Notes under the pieces: model-generated | What the model was told of the DNA's origin: nothing | Database searches by the model: none | The model's input: only the letters and a program-made list of their open reading frames with translations | NCBI GenBank assembly: GCA_003952965.2 | Contig: CM025849.1 | Span: forward strand, 5,367,947 to 5,431,946 | From: Morella rubra | Lineage: Eukaryota > Streptophyta > Magnoliopsida > Fagales > Myricaceae | DNA length: 64,000 nt | Direction: 5' to 3' | In this document: piece after piece, positions 24,239 through 36,084 of the stretch | Position numbering within the stretch: position 1 is the stretch's first letter | Layout of the letters: each line of letters begins with the position of its first letter | Translations under genes and position numbers: made by a program

Positions 24239-25876
24239 ACTGAGACAACAAAAAAAAGTTACGTAAAACTTGTTAGAATCACTGTTCTGCATAATTTAGG
24301 TGTGTTTTGTAATCTTAGGGACTGTCATGGTTAATCATGGTACTGCTTGTGATGTTTTCCGACCGAGTGCTACGAGACGGATAATTCTATATTTGTATGC
24401 AATGTGACTCAAATTTCCAAAAGATGTTGAACAATGTGTTCTATTTTAGATACACCAAGAGTCGGTCAATAAGTTTGCTGCAGTCTTTTATCCTATTGAA
24501 AGTTTTGTAAAGAAAACTCAAATAAATTTTGTCAAGGTCATGCTTTAAAAATAGAATTGAAAGAGGATATCTGGAGCATAGGATACCAGGCACCTAACCT
24601 TGACAAAAAGTACAAAAGGGGGGGGGGGGGGGGGGGGGGGGTATACATCATAAGTTTGACATTTTGGAATCAAATTCTGAATACCTCGCTTTCTCCGATG
24701 GTTGCTGCATTCACACTTCTCTTAGATGGTTAACCCTTTGCTTCACGAATGAGTGCATGACATTCGAGGCATGCCAGAATGATGAGTAGTTATGGCTTGG
24801 AATGCACATGTTCCATATAGTCCTTGAAAACTACTCAAGAGAATTGATTTTCTGCGTAGATTTTAGAGCCATGACCTACTCAGAAATGATGATGTCTGAT
24901 GGTGATTGCTGGTGCTTTACTTTATCTTTCCTCCGTGGGAGAAAATACCTGCTGGTGGCTTTGAAGACCATATAAGTTATACTGTTTTTCAGTTACTGGA
25001 CAAAATCGGGTACTTTAAGCATAAGAAATGGATAATGGCGGCCTGTAAACCACCTGTCTGTAGAGAACAGAGCATATTATAAGAAAGAAACCGAGTACAA
25101 ACGGAAAACTATCTATCAGCATTCATCTGGGAAAAAAATGAATGATAAGTATAATCATTTGCGAATATAACAGGAGATTCAAAAAGTTATGAGAGTCTTT
25201 AGAGTTATATTTAACTTAAAGGATGTTCATTTAAATTCCTCGCCTCCAAAGACATTCCTGAGCCTAAAATCTTTGCACTACCCCAATGATCATATATGCT
25301 AGTTAATTTAGAACTCCCTGCTCTTATTGTCAGAAAGATCCTGTGGAGATTTTTGAGTGAAAATTATGAATTACCTAACTGATGTTGCAACTGAAATTTG
25401 TCTTATAAATCGTGACAAGTAAAATGTAGTTGAAGGGGTAATATTCCTGACAATGATAAGGCTATTTCTGTCGGGTTTCCCATTGCTAATGGAAAACTTG
25501 GTGTTTGAAAACCAAATAGAAATCGGTGAAAAAATAAAAAGAGAGATGATTTGCCAAAATTTTGGGACGCAAACATCACATAAGCTCGATTTCACCCTGC
25601 TGAACTGCCCTTCTACAATATATTCTAAAAGATTTGTCACGTGCTCCACATCAAGAAGGGAAATCAAACAGAAACCAAGTTAGAGAGCCTGCAGATCCTG
25701 CCTCATTAAATCACATATTACTTTTATTAATCAACAAGCAAGACCAAATATGAAATTTGTCCATTAACATTCACCAAAATTGCACTAATCAAAACTTATA
25801 CAAATCTAACTTTTCTCATAAAACATGCTGCAGTGTTTAGCAAATAAGTTGACATGACTGCATCTGCTCTCCCGCT
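24239..25876. other. Spacer between convergent TBL and germin-like genes
   Basis: Contains the TBL 3'UTR in its first part, a 24-base G homopolymer (24618-24641), and the 3' flank of the minus-strand germin-like gene. No further gene is supported. Confidence 0.5.
24618..24641. repeat. Poly(G) tract, 24 bases
   Basis: Uninterrupted run of 24 G on the plus strand, 380 bp after the TBL stop codon. The true length is hard to sequence and may vary. Confidence 0.85.
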
Positions 25877-25879
25877 CAA

Positions 25880-26524
25880 TCAATGGGGAACAAACCTCCT
25901 CCTCAACTTGGCGATCTCGTTGGCACTTAATCCAAACGCCTTCTCCAAAAGGTCTTCTCTGATTCCAGATCCAAAAATTGCAGCTGGGATTTTCTGCAAG
26001 CCCGGGTTTTGGCTATTGAAACTCCCCAAAATAGTTGCTGGTGTATCTCCAACATTCATCTGGAAGTGTACTAGACCTCTGGGGAACACCATGACCTCGC
26101 CTTTTTCAACCACTTTCGCAAAAACCCGGTTACTCGTATCAACAAATCCTGAATAAATCCTTCCCTCCAGCACAAATGCAGTCTCAGTTGCTCTAGGATG
26201 GAAATGTGGCACATTGATGCCACCAACATCAAAGTCTGCTCTTACAAATGACATGCCAAGCGAGTTTAAACCAGGAAAGACATTTGAGTTCACTGACATG
26301 GCTGAAAAGCCAGTTTGGCTATAGTTTCCGGGAAATTTTATGCCAGAGAAGGTGAAATCTTCCACCGTGACAGCTGATGAGTTCTTGCATGACGGCTTAC
26401 GGTTACAGCTTGCAGATTCTTTGGTGGTGGCTATGCAGAAGTCTAGGACAGGATCTGGGTCAGAAGCAAAGACCATATGGCTGTGGAGCAGAATAAGGAC
26501 TAATACAACTGACATTTTCTGCAT
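25880..26524 (-). CDS. Germin-like protein (secreted cupin), single exon
   Basis: Encodes 214 residues, the usual length for germin-like proteins: apoplastic, oligomeric, Mn-binding cupins, some with superoxide dismutase or oxalate oxidase activity. A signal peptide (residues 1-20) is followed by SDPDPVLDFCIA, with conserved cysteines at 30 and 46 and another at 40. Cupin box 1 gives ligands H107, H109 and E114 (PHFHPRATE), and box 2 gives H153 in VFPRGLVHFQMNVG. All four metal ligands are present. Box 1 reads PHFHPRA where many members have PPHTHPRA. There is no intron. The minus-strand promoter has a TATATA about 200 bp upstream of the ATG. The subfamily looks like the GLP9/T-type group, but this is uncertain. 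No enzymatic activity can be assigned from sequence. Confidence 0.9.
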   Translation of the reverse strand: MQKMSVVLVLILLHSHMVFASDPDPVLDFCIATTKESASCNRKPSCKNSSAVTVEDFTFSGIKFPGNYSQTGFSAMSVNSNVFPGLNSLGMSFVRADFDVGGINVPHFHPRATETAFVLEGRIYSGFVDTSNRVFAKVVEKGEVMVFPRGLVHFQMNVGDTPATILGSFNSQNPGLQKIPAAIFGSGIREDLLEKAFGLSANEIAKLRRRFVPH

Positions 26525-26723
26525 CTTCTTCTAACACCTCGTTATAGGATCCAAAGAATTGGATTTACAGGAACCAGAGTAGCTTTATGCCACAGACCAA
26601 ATACAAGCAAAATGCCCAATCAAGTGGCAGGGTAACTGAAAAAGCACAATCTAACTTGTGCAATTTGCTGCATCAACAAGGGAAAGCTTGAGGCTTAGCT
26701 GAAGAACAACTCTTTCTTGCCAC

Positions 26724-26730
26724 ATATATA
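26724..26730 (-). promoter_or_regulatory. Putative TATA box of the germin-like gene
   Basis: On the minus strand CCTATATATGTGG lies about 200 bp upstream of the germin-like ATG. That leaves room for a leader of about 170 bases. It is the best TATA-like sequence upstream, but no start site can be confirmed. Confidence 0.4.
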
Positions 26731-27036
26731 GGAAGTCACTTGTTCTTGGTGTACTTTGCTTGAGGATAAAGAGAGAGAGGATTCGTTGTCCCAAAAGATA
26801 ACATCCACCAACAGCGGTTTTGCTTTTGCCTTTTAGCAGCTTCTAGTTAGTGGGGAAGTTGGTTTAAAGTGAGGATGAGCTGTGTTCATGGCTTAGATTA
26901 TTGCATAACGGGAATATCCAAAGAGAGAATGCAAACAAATCCCTCCCCTGAACACTTTTTTCTTTGTCATGGTTCTGAGTAATTGAGCTCTTGACTAATG
27001 GAAAGTTCAAAGGGGACATGTGGTGATCTGGGATAT

Positions 27037-27124
27037 GGAGCTCTATGTCTCTCACAACTAGAGGAGCAAGAAAGGAAACCGGAGCTCTATGTCTCTCGCA
27101 ACTAGAGGAACAAGAAAGGAAACC
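27037..27124. repeat. 44-bp tandem duplication
   Basis: Copies 27037-27080 and 27081-27124 (starting GGAGCTCTATGTCTCTC) differ at only two positions. This indicates a recent duplication upstream of the germin-like gene. Confidence 0.85.
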
Positions 27125-27427
27125 AATTAGATCCTTAATTTAAGGAAGGTTTAGACAAGGCTTCCTCCAATTTTCCTGTCTTATACAACTTAATACAGTT
27201 TTACGGTGATGTTTGGTCAGCAAAAGTTCTAAGAATTTTGAGTTTTTAGCAAAAAATAAAAATAAATTGAGAGTTACGATTAAAAAATGATGAAAAAAAA
27301 TTTAAGAATGTTTGATCGTAAAATGATTTTCACGTAGTAAAAAAAGATTGTAAAATGATTTTTATTGGAGTTTGTTAAGAATAAGAAAGAGAAAATTTGA
27401 TGGAATTTTTTGATGAAAAATAATAAA

Positions 27428-28089
27428 GGGTTAAATACACTTTGCCCCTTATCTTTGGGATCATTTATACTTTGTACCCCGATGTATTATTTTTGAACAT
27501 TGGACCCCTTAACTTACACATTTTTTCACTTTGGACCCCACCCAAATTGCCCGTTAATTTAGACGGATTCATCAAAATTTGTACACATTGCCCCCTTATC
27601 TTTTGGTGTATGTACACATTGCCCCCTTATCTTTGAGCATATGTACACATTGCACCCCACGTTTTGATGAAATCCGTCTAAATTAACGGGCAATTTGAGT
27701 GCGGGATCCAAACACTTTGCCCCCTTATCTTTGGGATCATTTATACTTTGTACCCCGATGTATTATTTTTGACACATTGGACCCTTTAACTTACACATTT
27801 TTTCACTTTGGACCCCGCACCCAAATTGCCCGTTAATTTAGACGGATTTCATCAAAATTTTACACATTGCCCCCTTATCTTTGTATGTACACATTGCCCC
27901 CTTATCTTTATATGTACACATTGCACCCCACGTTTTGATGAAATCCGTCTAAATTAACGGGCAATTTGGGTGCGGGATCCAAAGTGAAAAAAAATGTGTA
28001 AGTTAAGGGGTCCAATGTGTCAAAAATAATACATCGGGTGCAAAGTGTAAATGATCCCAAAGATGAGGGGGGCAAAATATATTCAACCC
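27428..28089. mobile_element. Composite inverted-repeat element (MULE- or hAT-like MITE), 662 bp
   Basis: The ends are GGGTTAAATACACTTTGCCC on the left and, read in reverse, GGGTTGAATATATTTTGCCC on the right. Both flanks carry ATAATAAA (27420-27427 and 28090-28097), an 8-bp target duplication. Inside, the motif set TTATCTTTGGGATCATTTATACTTTG, then GACCCC, then AAATTGCCCGTTAATTTAGACGG appears twice directly (about 27450 and 27722). The inverted form ATCCGTCTAAATTAACGGGC also appears twice (about 27671 and 27942). The element is thus a doubled inverted repeat with no coding capacity. It sits in AT-rich sequence that itself looks repeat-derived. Confidence 0.7.
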
Positions 28090-28097
28090 ATAATAAA

Positions 28098-28709
28098 ATT
28101 TACGAAAAAATAAAGAGAGAGAAGATTTAATTTATTTTTTTTAATGTAAAAATATTAAAGCTCGTGTAAAAAGACATTCAAACTTGTGTGTAAATTCCGA
28201 GATTTTGTTATTTGATTATAATTTTTTTACTGATGTCCAATATAGGCCATTAACCTATTTTTGTAAGTCATGAAGCTTTATAATTTCAGACTCTTATGAA
28301 CCCACGGTAGAGAAATTATTTGGTCACATATTTCAAGACAAAAGCTCTTCTAAACGCCGCTTACCTGCTTACAACCTATTCATTCTTCAGAGCTCTGCTT
28401 TTAGTTTTCATTCTTGATCTGCAAATAAGCATGTAATAATCGGGGCATGGGACAGGAAAGCAAGCATATGGTTATAATAATTCGTTTAATATCTGTACCA
28501 GTCGTTTTCAAGCAAAGTAGAGAAGGGAGTCACTGGCATGTGTTTACAAAGGTCTCCCAAAATACAATCAAATCATCATAGCTTATCTTCTTGAAGCCCA
28601 CACAACTGAAACAGGGGGCTTTCATAGCTCAAGGATGATTTGATACAAGTACAACAACTGTTACACTTCGTTTACAGCCACAAAGCAGTTCTTCGGGGGA
28701 ATTAGTGAA
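28098..28709. other. Short intergenic stretch downstream of the ACR12-like gene
   Basis: AT-rich. The last 150 bases probably include the 3'UTR of the minus-strand ACR12-like gene. No other feature is seen. Confidence 0.45.
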
Positions 28710-31700
28710 TTAGTAGCTATCTATATCTGTTTCTGGCCTTCGGAGATAATAACGCAGACAATTAACCAACACCTGCATATACGAATACATTAGAATGAGC
28801 TAGGGAAATGTGCTAGATTGCATACCAAAATTGTCATATTAAATGGCTTATCATTTGGAGGATGTAAAAACTCGAACCATTACAAAATGAAGGATTTGCT
28901 TTGCAACGGCAAGGAAATTTTACCTGAGACAAGGAACTGTTTAACGCTGCCCCTCTATAGCTGACATGAAACTTATCTTTGGCTACCAGACCCTGTAAGA
29001 TGAGAGTTGAGAACTTTTTTTTTTTTTTCTACGCTGAGAGTTGAGAACTTGATCAAAATAAATGAGCATGTGTGTGTGCGTGAGAAGAGAGCGGGAAGCT
29101 AGTACATACTTCCGTTTCAATTTCCGCTGACTCCACATCAATGTTAATATCAGCAATAACTCTGATGATTTCTACTACTAATCCAGGTCTATCTGCTGTC
29201 TCTATGTAAAGTAAGCTGTAAATTGGGAAGCAAAATTCATAATTAAGAGGATAACCAATGCACCCATTCTTTGCACATATGTTCAAACTCAGTTCAGATT
29301 ATGATCTCCCAACAGGATGGTGATGCGCAGGTGGACTCAGAAGATAAAACATAAAGTGTTAATAATACATGACAAGTAAATCACAAGTAGCAAACCTCCT
29401 CTTTAGTCCATCTTCCTTTACTTGTATGTGAGTTGCAATGTCAACATCAAGCTGCATAACAAAATCACAAACTTCAAATCAACTCCATAAGGTCATTAAA
29501 AGCACATGAAATGGAAGTTTGTTAATCCATGAAACAACCCACTGATGGCCAGGGTATTCTAAATTTACTTCTCTGAATAGGTCCTGTTTCATTTTGCTCA
29601 TTCATGGAATTGTATTTAGTTCTTCTAGGGAATATAATTACACCATTCGATCAACAAACCAGTACTAAGCCATAAAAGTTTTGACATCTCAGAAGCACTT
29701 GCTCAGAGACTGTTCTCTTACGAGAAAGGTCTGTAGTCGAATCCAAGAATACCCGCACAGACACACACGCATACAGATACATAGATCCATACATAGGCCC
29801 CGGAAGGGGATTGATGGATTGCTCATACAAGAATGTATTGTTGTTCCTTTTGTAATTTTCAGTCAACCACACTATATATTTCTGAATTTCCCATCAGGGG
29901 ATGTAGAATGCTTCAGAATTACCAAATTCATAAAAGAAAACTAACTGCACGTGCATGTGTATGTGTGTATGAATATGCTTCCCTTCTTTAATTTAAGATG
30001 GCTTTTATTCAATTATGTGAATACCTTGTAACCCCATTTGAATTTTTTTGTGTATGCATACACGCCCAAGTATGGCCATTAGTGGACACCCACCATTTTC
30101 AAATCTTTTTTTGTTCAAGTTTCTTCTCTTTTTGCCTAACTCAGCAATTGGAGAGGCCCTCATTATTCTATTAAAAAAATATGTTCACATGCAACAAAAA
30201 GATTTGGAAACAGGAACTCAGACCAACTCCACACTTGTAAAATAGAACAACCTCAACTGGAACAGATTTATAACAATGTCAAATCAAGAGGCACATTGAC
30301 TACTAGCATGGGGCGTAAATTAGGAAAAAGTAGTAGCTAAAGGAAAACTAAAAGGTAATTGGCCAAGAAGTATTGGAACATCCAATATATATTGAAAAGA
30401 GAAAGCTAAGCTAGCTACCGAAGGGGTTGGTATTAACCTTGCCCTAGTACCCTTCAACCATACCCCTAATAAGGAGGGATAACTGTCTCTCAAAATTCAA
30501 AACTCAAAACAAACAAACAATGGTCTTCCACTCTGTTCTAAAGACAGATCCGGAGTCTCTCAAGTTTTCTCTATAAAAATAGGTTGATCAGCTAACTACT
30601 ATTCATATGCATAACCACATATGTCCAGAAAGACGTGCACACTACAAGAAAAGAAAACCATTTTTGCAGGTTAGAAATGGAAACAATTACTCTAGATGCT
30701 GTTTAGTTAAAAAGAAAAGGTGTTGTTGTGTTACTAGAATCACCATTGACCAATTGAAAGGAGACCAGCATTTCTGCAATCTGAATAGTACAATAAAGCA
30801 TCAGTTGGCTACTTACCTGCTGCTATAAGATCCATCTATTCAGTTCAAATGTTCTGAAGCCCTATGGGCATAGATATAGCAAGTGCTATCATGACATAGA
30901 CATATGCCATCAACAAATGCCTGAGTCTAGGAAAAGATGATAAATCCTCTACTAGTAGTTGCACCCCAACTAAATGTAACCCTACACAAGAATCTGGACA
31001 GGAAGTTTGATCTCCAAAAAGCATGCCCAATGTTGAGGAAAGGGAAGAAACAAAAAATGACAAAAGATAGAAGGATCTTCAAGAACTTACCTTTTTCTCT
31101 GGTGCTTTTATTCCAAAAGCCTCGCCCATAGCAAGTTGCACACTTGATTCCTACCAGAAATTAAGAAAGTAGAGTGAGTTTTGAAGATGACAGACTCCCA
31201 TTTGTAAGAAATGTAAGATAACTGAGGATGGACTTTTTCCAACTTGTGTCTATGTAAACTTCCAAGGAACGACATAAAATTGCAAATAAAGTATCTTTAT
31301 CATACTCACTGGATGATATTTCAAAAGATTGTTAATGATGGTAAGTCGAATTCTCTCTAACATATCAGGATCTTCAACTTTGCGCCCAGTGTCCCTAGAA
31401 TTAGCAAATTCCATGTGTAAATGCTAGAAACTTCCAATAAACAAGTAACAGTGGACCAATAAGACTGCAGGGCTGATGTAAATATTTAAGAATTCAGATG
31501 TCAACGATTGAAAACATCTACAGGTTAGAAAACCATTTAAAGCATCCTGTTAAATCCCCTAATTAGTTCTCCTTCTAGGTTGTTGATGCAAACACAACAA
31601 AAACCATTGCTTAAAGTCTTAGAAGATGGTGCAACTAGTTCAACACTCTAAGCTGCTACGTTTGGGATTGCTTTTAACAATTTTGAAGAATATGTGGAGG

Positions 31701-34700
31701 AAAAACCATTCAGAACATTCCACAGACCTTCAAAGTTTTCTTCTCAAAAACTATATGGAACAAACATTGGCAAAGTAGCATTAAGGAGATGCCAAAAGAA
31801 GTACTTACAATCGTGTGATGAAAATTTTTGTTTTTTTCACTGAACCCTCGGTGGTAACAGTTCCCTTTGACACATCCAGTCCCAAGTCTTTCAAAGCTTT
31901 CATCTGCCCTAGCAAAACAAACAAGGCAAGTCACTAACTTAAACAACTTTGAAGAATATACTAGAACTAAGATAATAAAAAAAATACAGAGCATTTGCTC
32001 AGCTCTGACCTCCCATGCAGCCTCAATTCCTTGAAAATCATGATTAGGGACACTAAATTATATTTTACAACTAAGTATTTGCTCTTAAATAAATAGAAGG
32101 TAAGGGAAAATAACAGTAGAAAGACAGCAGAGTGAAAGTCACACTAACATCACAAATTTTTTTTTTTTTTTTTGATAAATAAGTTAACCTTTATTAATGA
32201 AGAAACAAAGATAGTTGACAGTACAAGAGACTATATTGATACAACAAGAGCATACAAGCTAAAAAACTTAAAAAATCGGAAAAACGCATAAAAGGGCACC
32301 CTAAAGCTGAGTTAGCCCACAGGTCAACATAGAGCCCCTCAACCCATCCAAAGACAATGTTCTATCCTCAAAACATTTGCTATTCCTTTCCCTCCACAAA
32401 CTCCAGCAGATGCAAGCAGGATCATCCTCCATATGGCCAAAGCGATTGGATCCTTAAACTTCCTACTCCAACAATACAACATATCAACCACCTTCCTAGG
32501 TATAACCCAGTCAAAGTTAAGAATGCTCAACACATGCGCCCACAACCTCTTGCCACCGAGCAATGGAGAAGGATATGATCAACCGATTCTCCTTCGCTCT
32601 TACATAAGTTACACCACTCGATCAAGCAAATGCCCCTTCTCCTTAGGTTATCAATGGTCAGAATCTTCCCATGAGTAGCCTCCCAAACGAAGAAGGCAGC
32701 TTTGGGGGGAACCCAGTTCTTCCAACATTGATGCGAAGGGAAATCCACGTTAAGAGGACACCATTTTTAGAACCCGTCCATATCAACTTATCCATCACTC
32801 CTATCCTCCAAACCTTTGAAGGTAAAAACCCAAAGAAACCATTTGGTGATTCCGATCTTCCGAGCAAAGACAGGGAAGTTGATGGTCAGGTTGATGTGTT
32901 CTTCACCGATAATCCTGGCCAGATGTACTCATTCCCCAAGGTGTGGAATTCCAGAACAAAATGTGACCCTATTGGAGAATCTGCTAGCAATTTTCTAAAA
33001 AAATCAAGTGAGAAAATTAGGTTCCATAAGAGAGTACTGCAGGTAGGATTCTATTTACAGTGATACACGGATTAATGATGTATTTAATTAGATACAAATT
33101 CTTCTTCAGAGAGTGTGAATGCCATAAGTTGCAGCCACTTTACCGTGTCAATGAGAGCTCCCAGGCGATCTCCAAAGCTGAGCTGTACAATTGTCGCATC
33201 AGAATCTGAATCTTGATCTATCAGAACTATTGGCATAGGGACATAATCCGCATCGTGATCAGACTTCTGCATTTCCAGTCATCCAATTAATTTTACAGCA
33301 GTTTATTTTTACAAGAAAAAGCTTAAGCCATACTAGAAGTCTAGAACAATATATGATGCCATTCTCACAATTTATGTGCAAAACAAATTCCAATTCGCAT
33401 ACGAGAAAAAAATGCATACAGATCAGATAATAAAATCATAGGTCGTAAGTCATTTTGGCCTCTTGAATTAACAAACATTCTCGAAGTGACATTTGGTCCA
33501 AATTAATATGCTTTGGTAAGACTCACATGCCCCACCTCTAGAAAGGATTATTTGCAAAAACTTCCACAAATGAATATATGCCACTCACAAAATCATTCAG
33601 GTATTATTGCCCACCCAAACAAAGAGAAGATGTTGGTGCATAAGGATGAATCGGCAAAGAAAATGGCAGTGACTAAGGGATTGAACCAGAGAAGAAGTGA
33701 GTGAAGAGAAAGCGATTTTTCAAGTTATGTGGGAAGTGTGTCATTTCATTTTCCTGTGCTGCAATTAGGATTGTATCACATTCCTCACTTTAATACTTCC
33801 ATCCGCCCCCTTGATATTCCACGAGAATTGACTTTCTACGTATGGAAGAAACAAATAACTCCTAGGAAAAAATTGAATTTTCAACAAGATCTTTCAATGC
33901 AAGCATGTCCATACAATTCTTTGTGGTATCCGTACAGTACTCAAAATCACAAGGGTTCCATTAATGGGGCAATCTTTTCCTCAACCAATTCTTCAGTAGT
34001 CCAAGACAGTAACATGGAAACAATAGAACAAATCATAGACAATTCCATAACAGTACTAAATCCATTAGAGAACCAAACGTAATGCGTTCTGAAAGGAATC
34101 ATCCTACAGTATTAGATGATCTATCGAACCACTGTCATGATTGAAGTAGCATTCTGGAAGAAATCATCTTACAGTATAAAATTACTCATAGAACCCAATG
34201 TGATAATGAAATTACTGTTCTGGAAAGAATCATCTTACTGACCAATGAGGTTAAACCAACTGAATTTAAACCATCAGTGGATGCGTGCAAAATGTCTCTG
34301 CATAACCGTTCGAGAAATATTAGATGACAAAATGATTCAGGGTCATCCTCTCACATTATTATTTAAAGAAAATCAGAATTGGACCACACAACGATCACAT
34401 ATTGTATAATATGGCCACAATAAATGATCAGACAATTAGTCCAGTGACTGTCAAAGAAGACTGCAAAGACGAGATCGGTGAACAAGGTAAACCAAACCCA
34501 CAAACGATCAAACCTCAGAAGACATAAACCAATTCTCTCCTATTTCATCATGCATAACATTTAATATCTTGTAACAATAAGAGTGAAGAGAACCATCCAT
34601 AAACAAATTTTCGGTTGGAGAAAGAAACAGAAAAAAATATATTTCAGCTGCCTCCTTAACCTAAGCCAATTAGCAAATACTGAGATCAGTTTTATTCTTG

Positions 34701-35711
34701 ATAAATACAGTGGAGTGCGAAAACAGGACAACTTCAAATAGAATAAAGTTTATACCCGTGCACAGACAAAATTTGTCAACAGCCATTGGCCGTCAACAAA
34801 CAGGACCAAAAAGGAGAGAAGAAAAATACACTCCTTTCTAGTGGGTTTTCAATAATTTTAGTAAGCTCAGTCGACATGGTCTTAACATCTTGTTGCCTAA
34901 AAATCAAAGATTTAAAACACAGTGCTTTTGGTTGCTGAAGAGAGCAAGGGTAACAAAATTGACTCAAAGTTTTGGTGGTAAGTTTTTTCAAATGAGCAGT
35001 CTCCAAATACTTTACACAACTAAGACTAAAACATACTGTTACCGCAGTTGACTTGAGACTTGCTTTTTCTCGAAAACAAAAAAGAGAACCGAATGTCGTA
35101 ATCCTCGGTGTTTTTTCTGTTTCCTTTGCTCTGTGACCCAACAAACAATTAAGCATTTTCTCAGGGGCAAACACAAGTAAATTTGTTGAGATTCCAGATC
35201 CAAGAATTTCCTTTTTGATGTGATCTATTATCTGATCATGGAAGTATGAAGGGAAACCACTTCAATCAAAGTGAATTTCACAGCAGAGTACACTCATCCC
35301 TGTTCGTTGCTAATAATACAAAGAGCACAAAATAAATTTTCAAAAAAGAAGCCAAACGGTTTGATCCTATGTCATTCAAACGGAGGTTCAGTTTTGCTAG
35401 GCCAATATCTTGAAGATTTGAACAACCGAGGCTTCCGATTTCTACCTTCCAAGAAAATAAGTACTAACTTTTTCCTTCTATTTCGGATTGCGAACATTTT
35501 CTTGGCATAAACAGCAAACGAAGGAAAAATCGGATGCTGTGTCTTACTTTTTCCTGGACAGAGCGAGTCCAGGTCTGGTGCACTTGTAGAGAACTGGGAA
35601 AACGTTGAGTGACTCGTGCGGAGAGAGCTGTGAAGTGAAATCGAGACCAGAAACGCCAGATCGACGCAGGGAAAAGGACGAGGAGAAGAAGCCGGTGTTC
35701 GCGAGAGCCAT
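28710..35711 (-). CDS. ACR12: ACT-domain repeat protein, ACR12-like (chloroplast)
   Basis: ACR11/ACR12 proteins are plastid proteins with tandem ACT (small-molecule-sensing) domains; ACR11 is linked to glutamine synthetase/Fd-GOGAT regulation. Well-supported minus-strand exons: 33144-33266, 31809-31903, 31310-31394, 31091-31150, 29396-29451, 29110-29215, 28924-28992, 28710-28772, all with matching phases. They encode [20 protein letters not shown], then [16 protein letters not shown] (first ACT), [40 protein letters not shown] (second ACT), and finish [13 protein letters not shown]. The probable first exon starts at ATG 35711 with a Ser-rich transit peptide ([17 protein letters not shown]) but cannot be joined to the second in frame as read. 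Either a base is miscalled in the A5 run at 35549-35553 or an exon is missed. A LINE lies in the intron at about 32157-32870. Confidence 0.85.
32157..32870 (-). mobile_element. 5'-truncated L1-type LINE in an ACR12 intron
   Basis: Begins on the plus strand with a T-run (about 32157-32173), the poly(A) tail of a minus-strand element. The minus-strand frames encode [40 protein letters not shown] and [15 protein letters not shown], the end of the RT region and the zf-RVT domain, in broken frames. The right boundary is approximate and no target duplication was found. It has the same orientation as the host gene. It is related to, but clearly diverged from, the copy at 13725. Confidence 0.75.
33280..35540. 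other. First intron region of the ACR12-like gene
   Basis: Contains open stretches on both strands (plus 33729-34082, 117 codons; minus 34776-35174, 132 codons) that I do not recognise and that show no splice or motif support. Possibly relics of an inserted element. A missed small ACR12 exon could also lie here. Confidence 0.3.
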
Positions 35712-35781
35712 TGAAATGGTGAGTTGAAGGTGACGTTGCGAAGCAAATTGGTCTTTGCAGAGGGGTAAGAGTGAGTGAGGA

Positions 35782-35838
35782 CGTATATATATATATATAT
35801 ATATACACGTTATATATACAAATATATACATATATATG
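35782..35838. repeat. TA microsatellite upstream of the ACR12-like gene
   Basis: (TA)n and related TATATACA repeats lie about 75-130 bp upstream of the presumed ATG at 35711, near where the core promoter would be. Confidence 0.75.
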
Positions 35839-36084
35839 GAGGGGGTGGGGTTAGGTGCTTGTTGCGTCACTCGGTTGGGAGGGCCCCGAGAGCTGGTTGG
35901 AGGCTACGTCGGATGACATGTGTAAGGGATTTAGAGGGAATTAGGAAAGGTTTGTTCTGTCCTTTTGTGACCAAATCTGAGGTCCGGGTCACAGCTCCTC
36001 CCACACGGCCACACAGCTGAGCTGGCACTCATTGGTTTAGTCGTGTTTACACGAGAATTTTATCCCAAAATTTTCTATTCAAAC

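Noticed and set aside
25854..26156. Plus-strand ORF opposite the germin-like gene
   Set aside because: Shadow of the real minus-strand CDS, which has signal peptide and intact cupin motifs.
27190..28200. CRISPR-like array suggested by repeated short units
   Set aside because: Repeats are inverted as well as direct, have no regular spacers, and are bounded by transposon-type ends in a plant genome.
35372..35746. Minus-strand 124-codon ORF offered as an alternative N-terminus for ACR12
   Set aside because: It begins at a TTG, not an ATG. The ATG at 35711 in another frame gives a better transit peptide.
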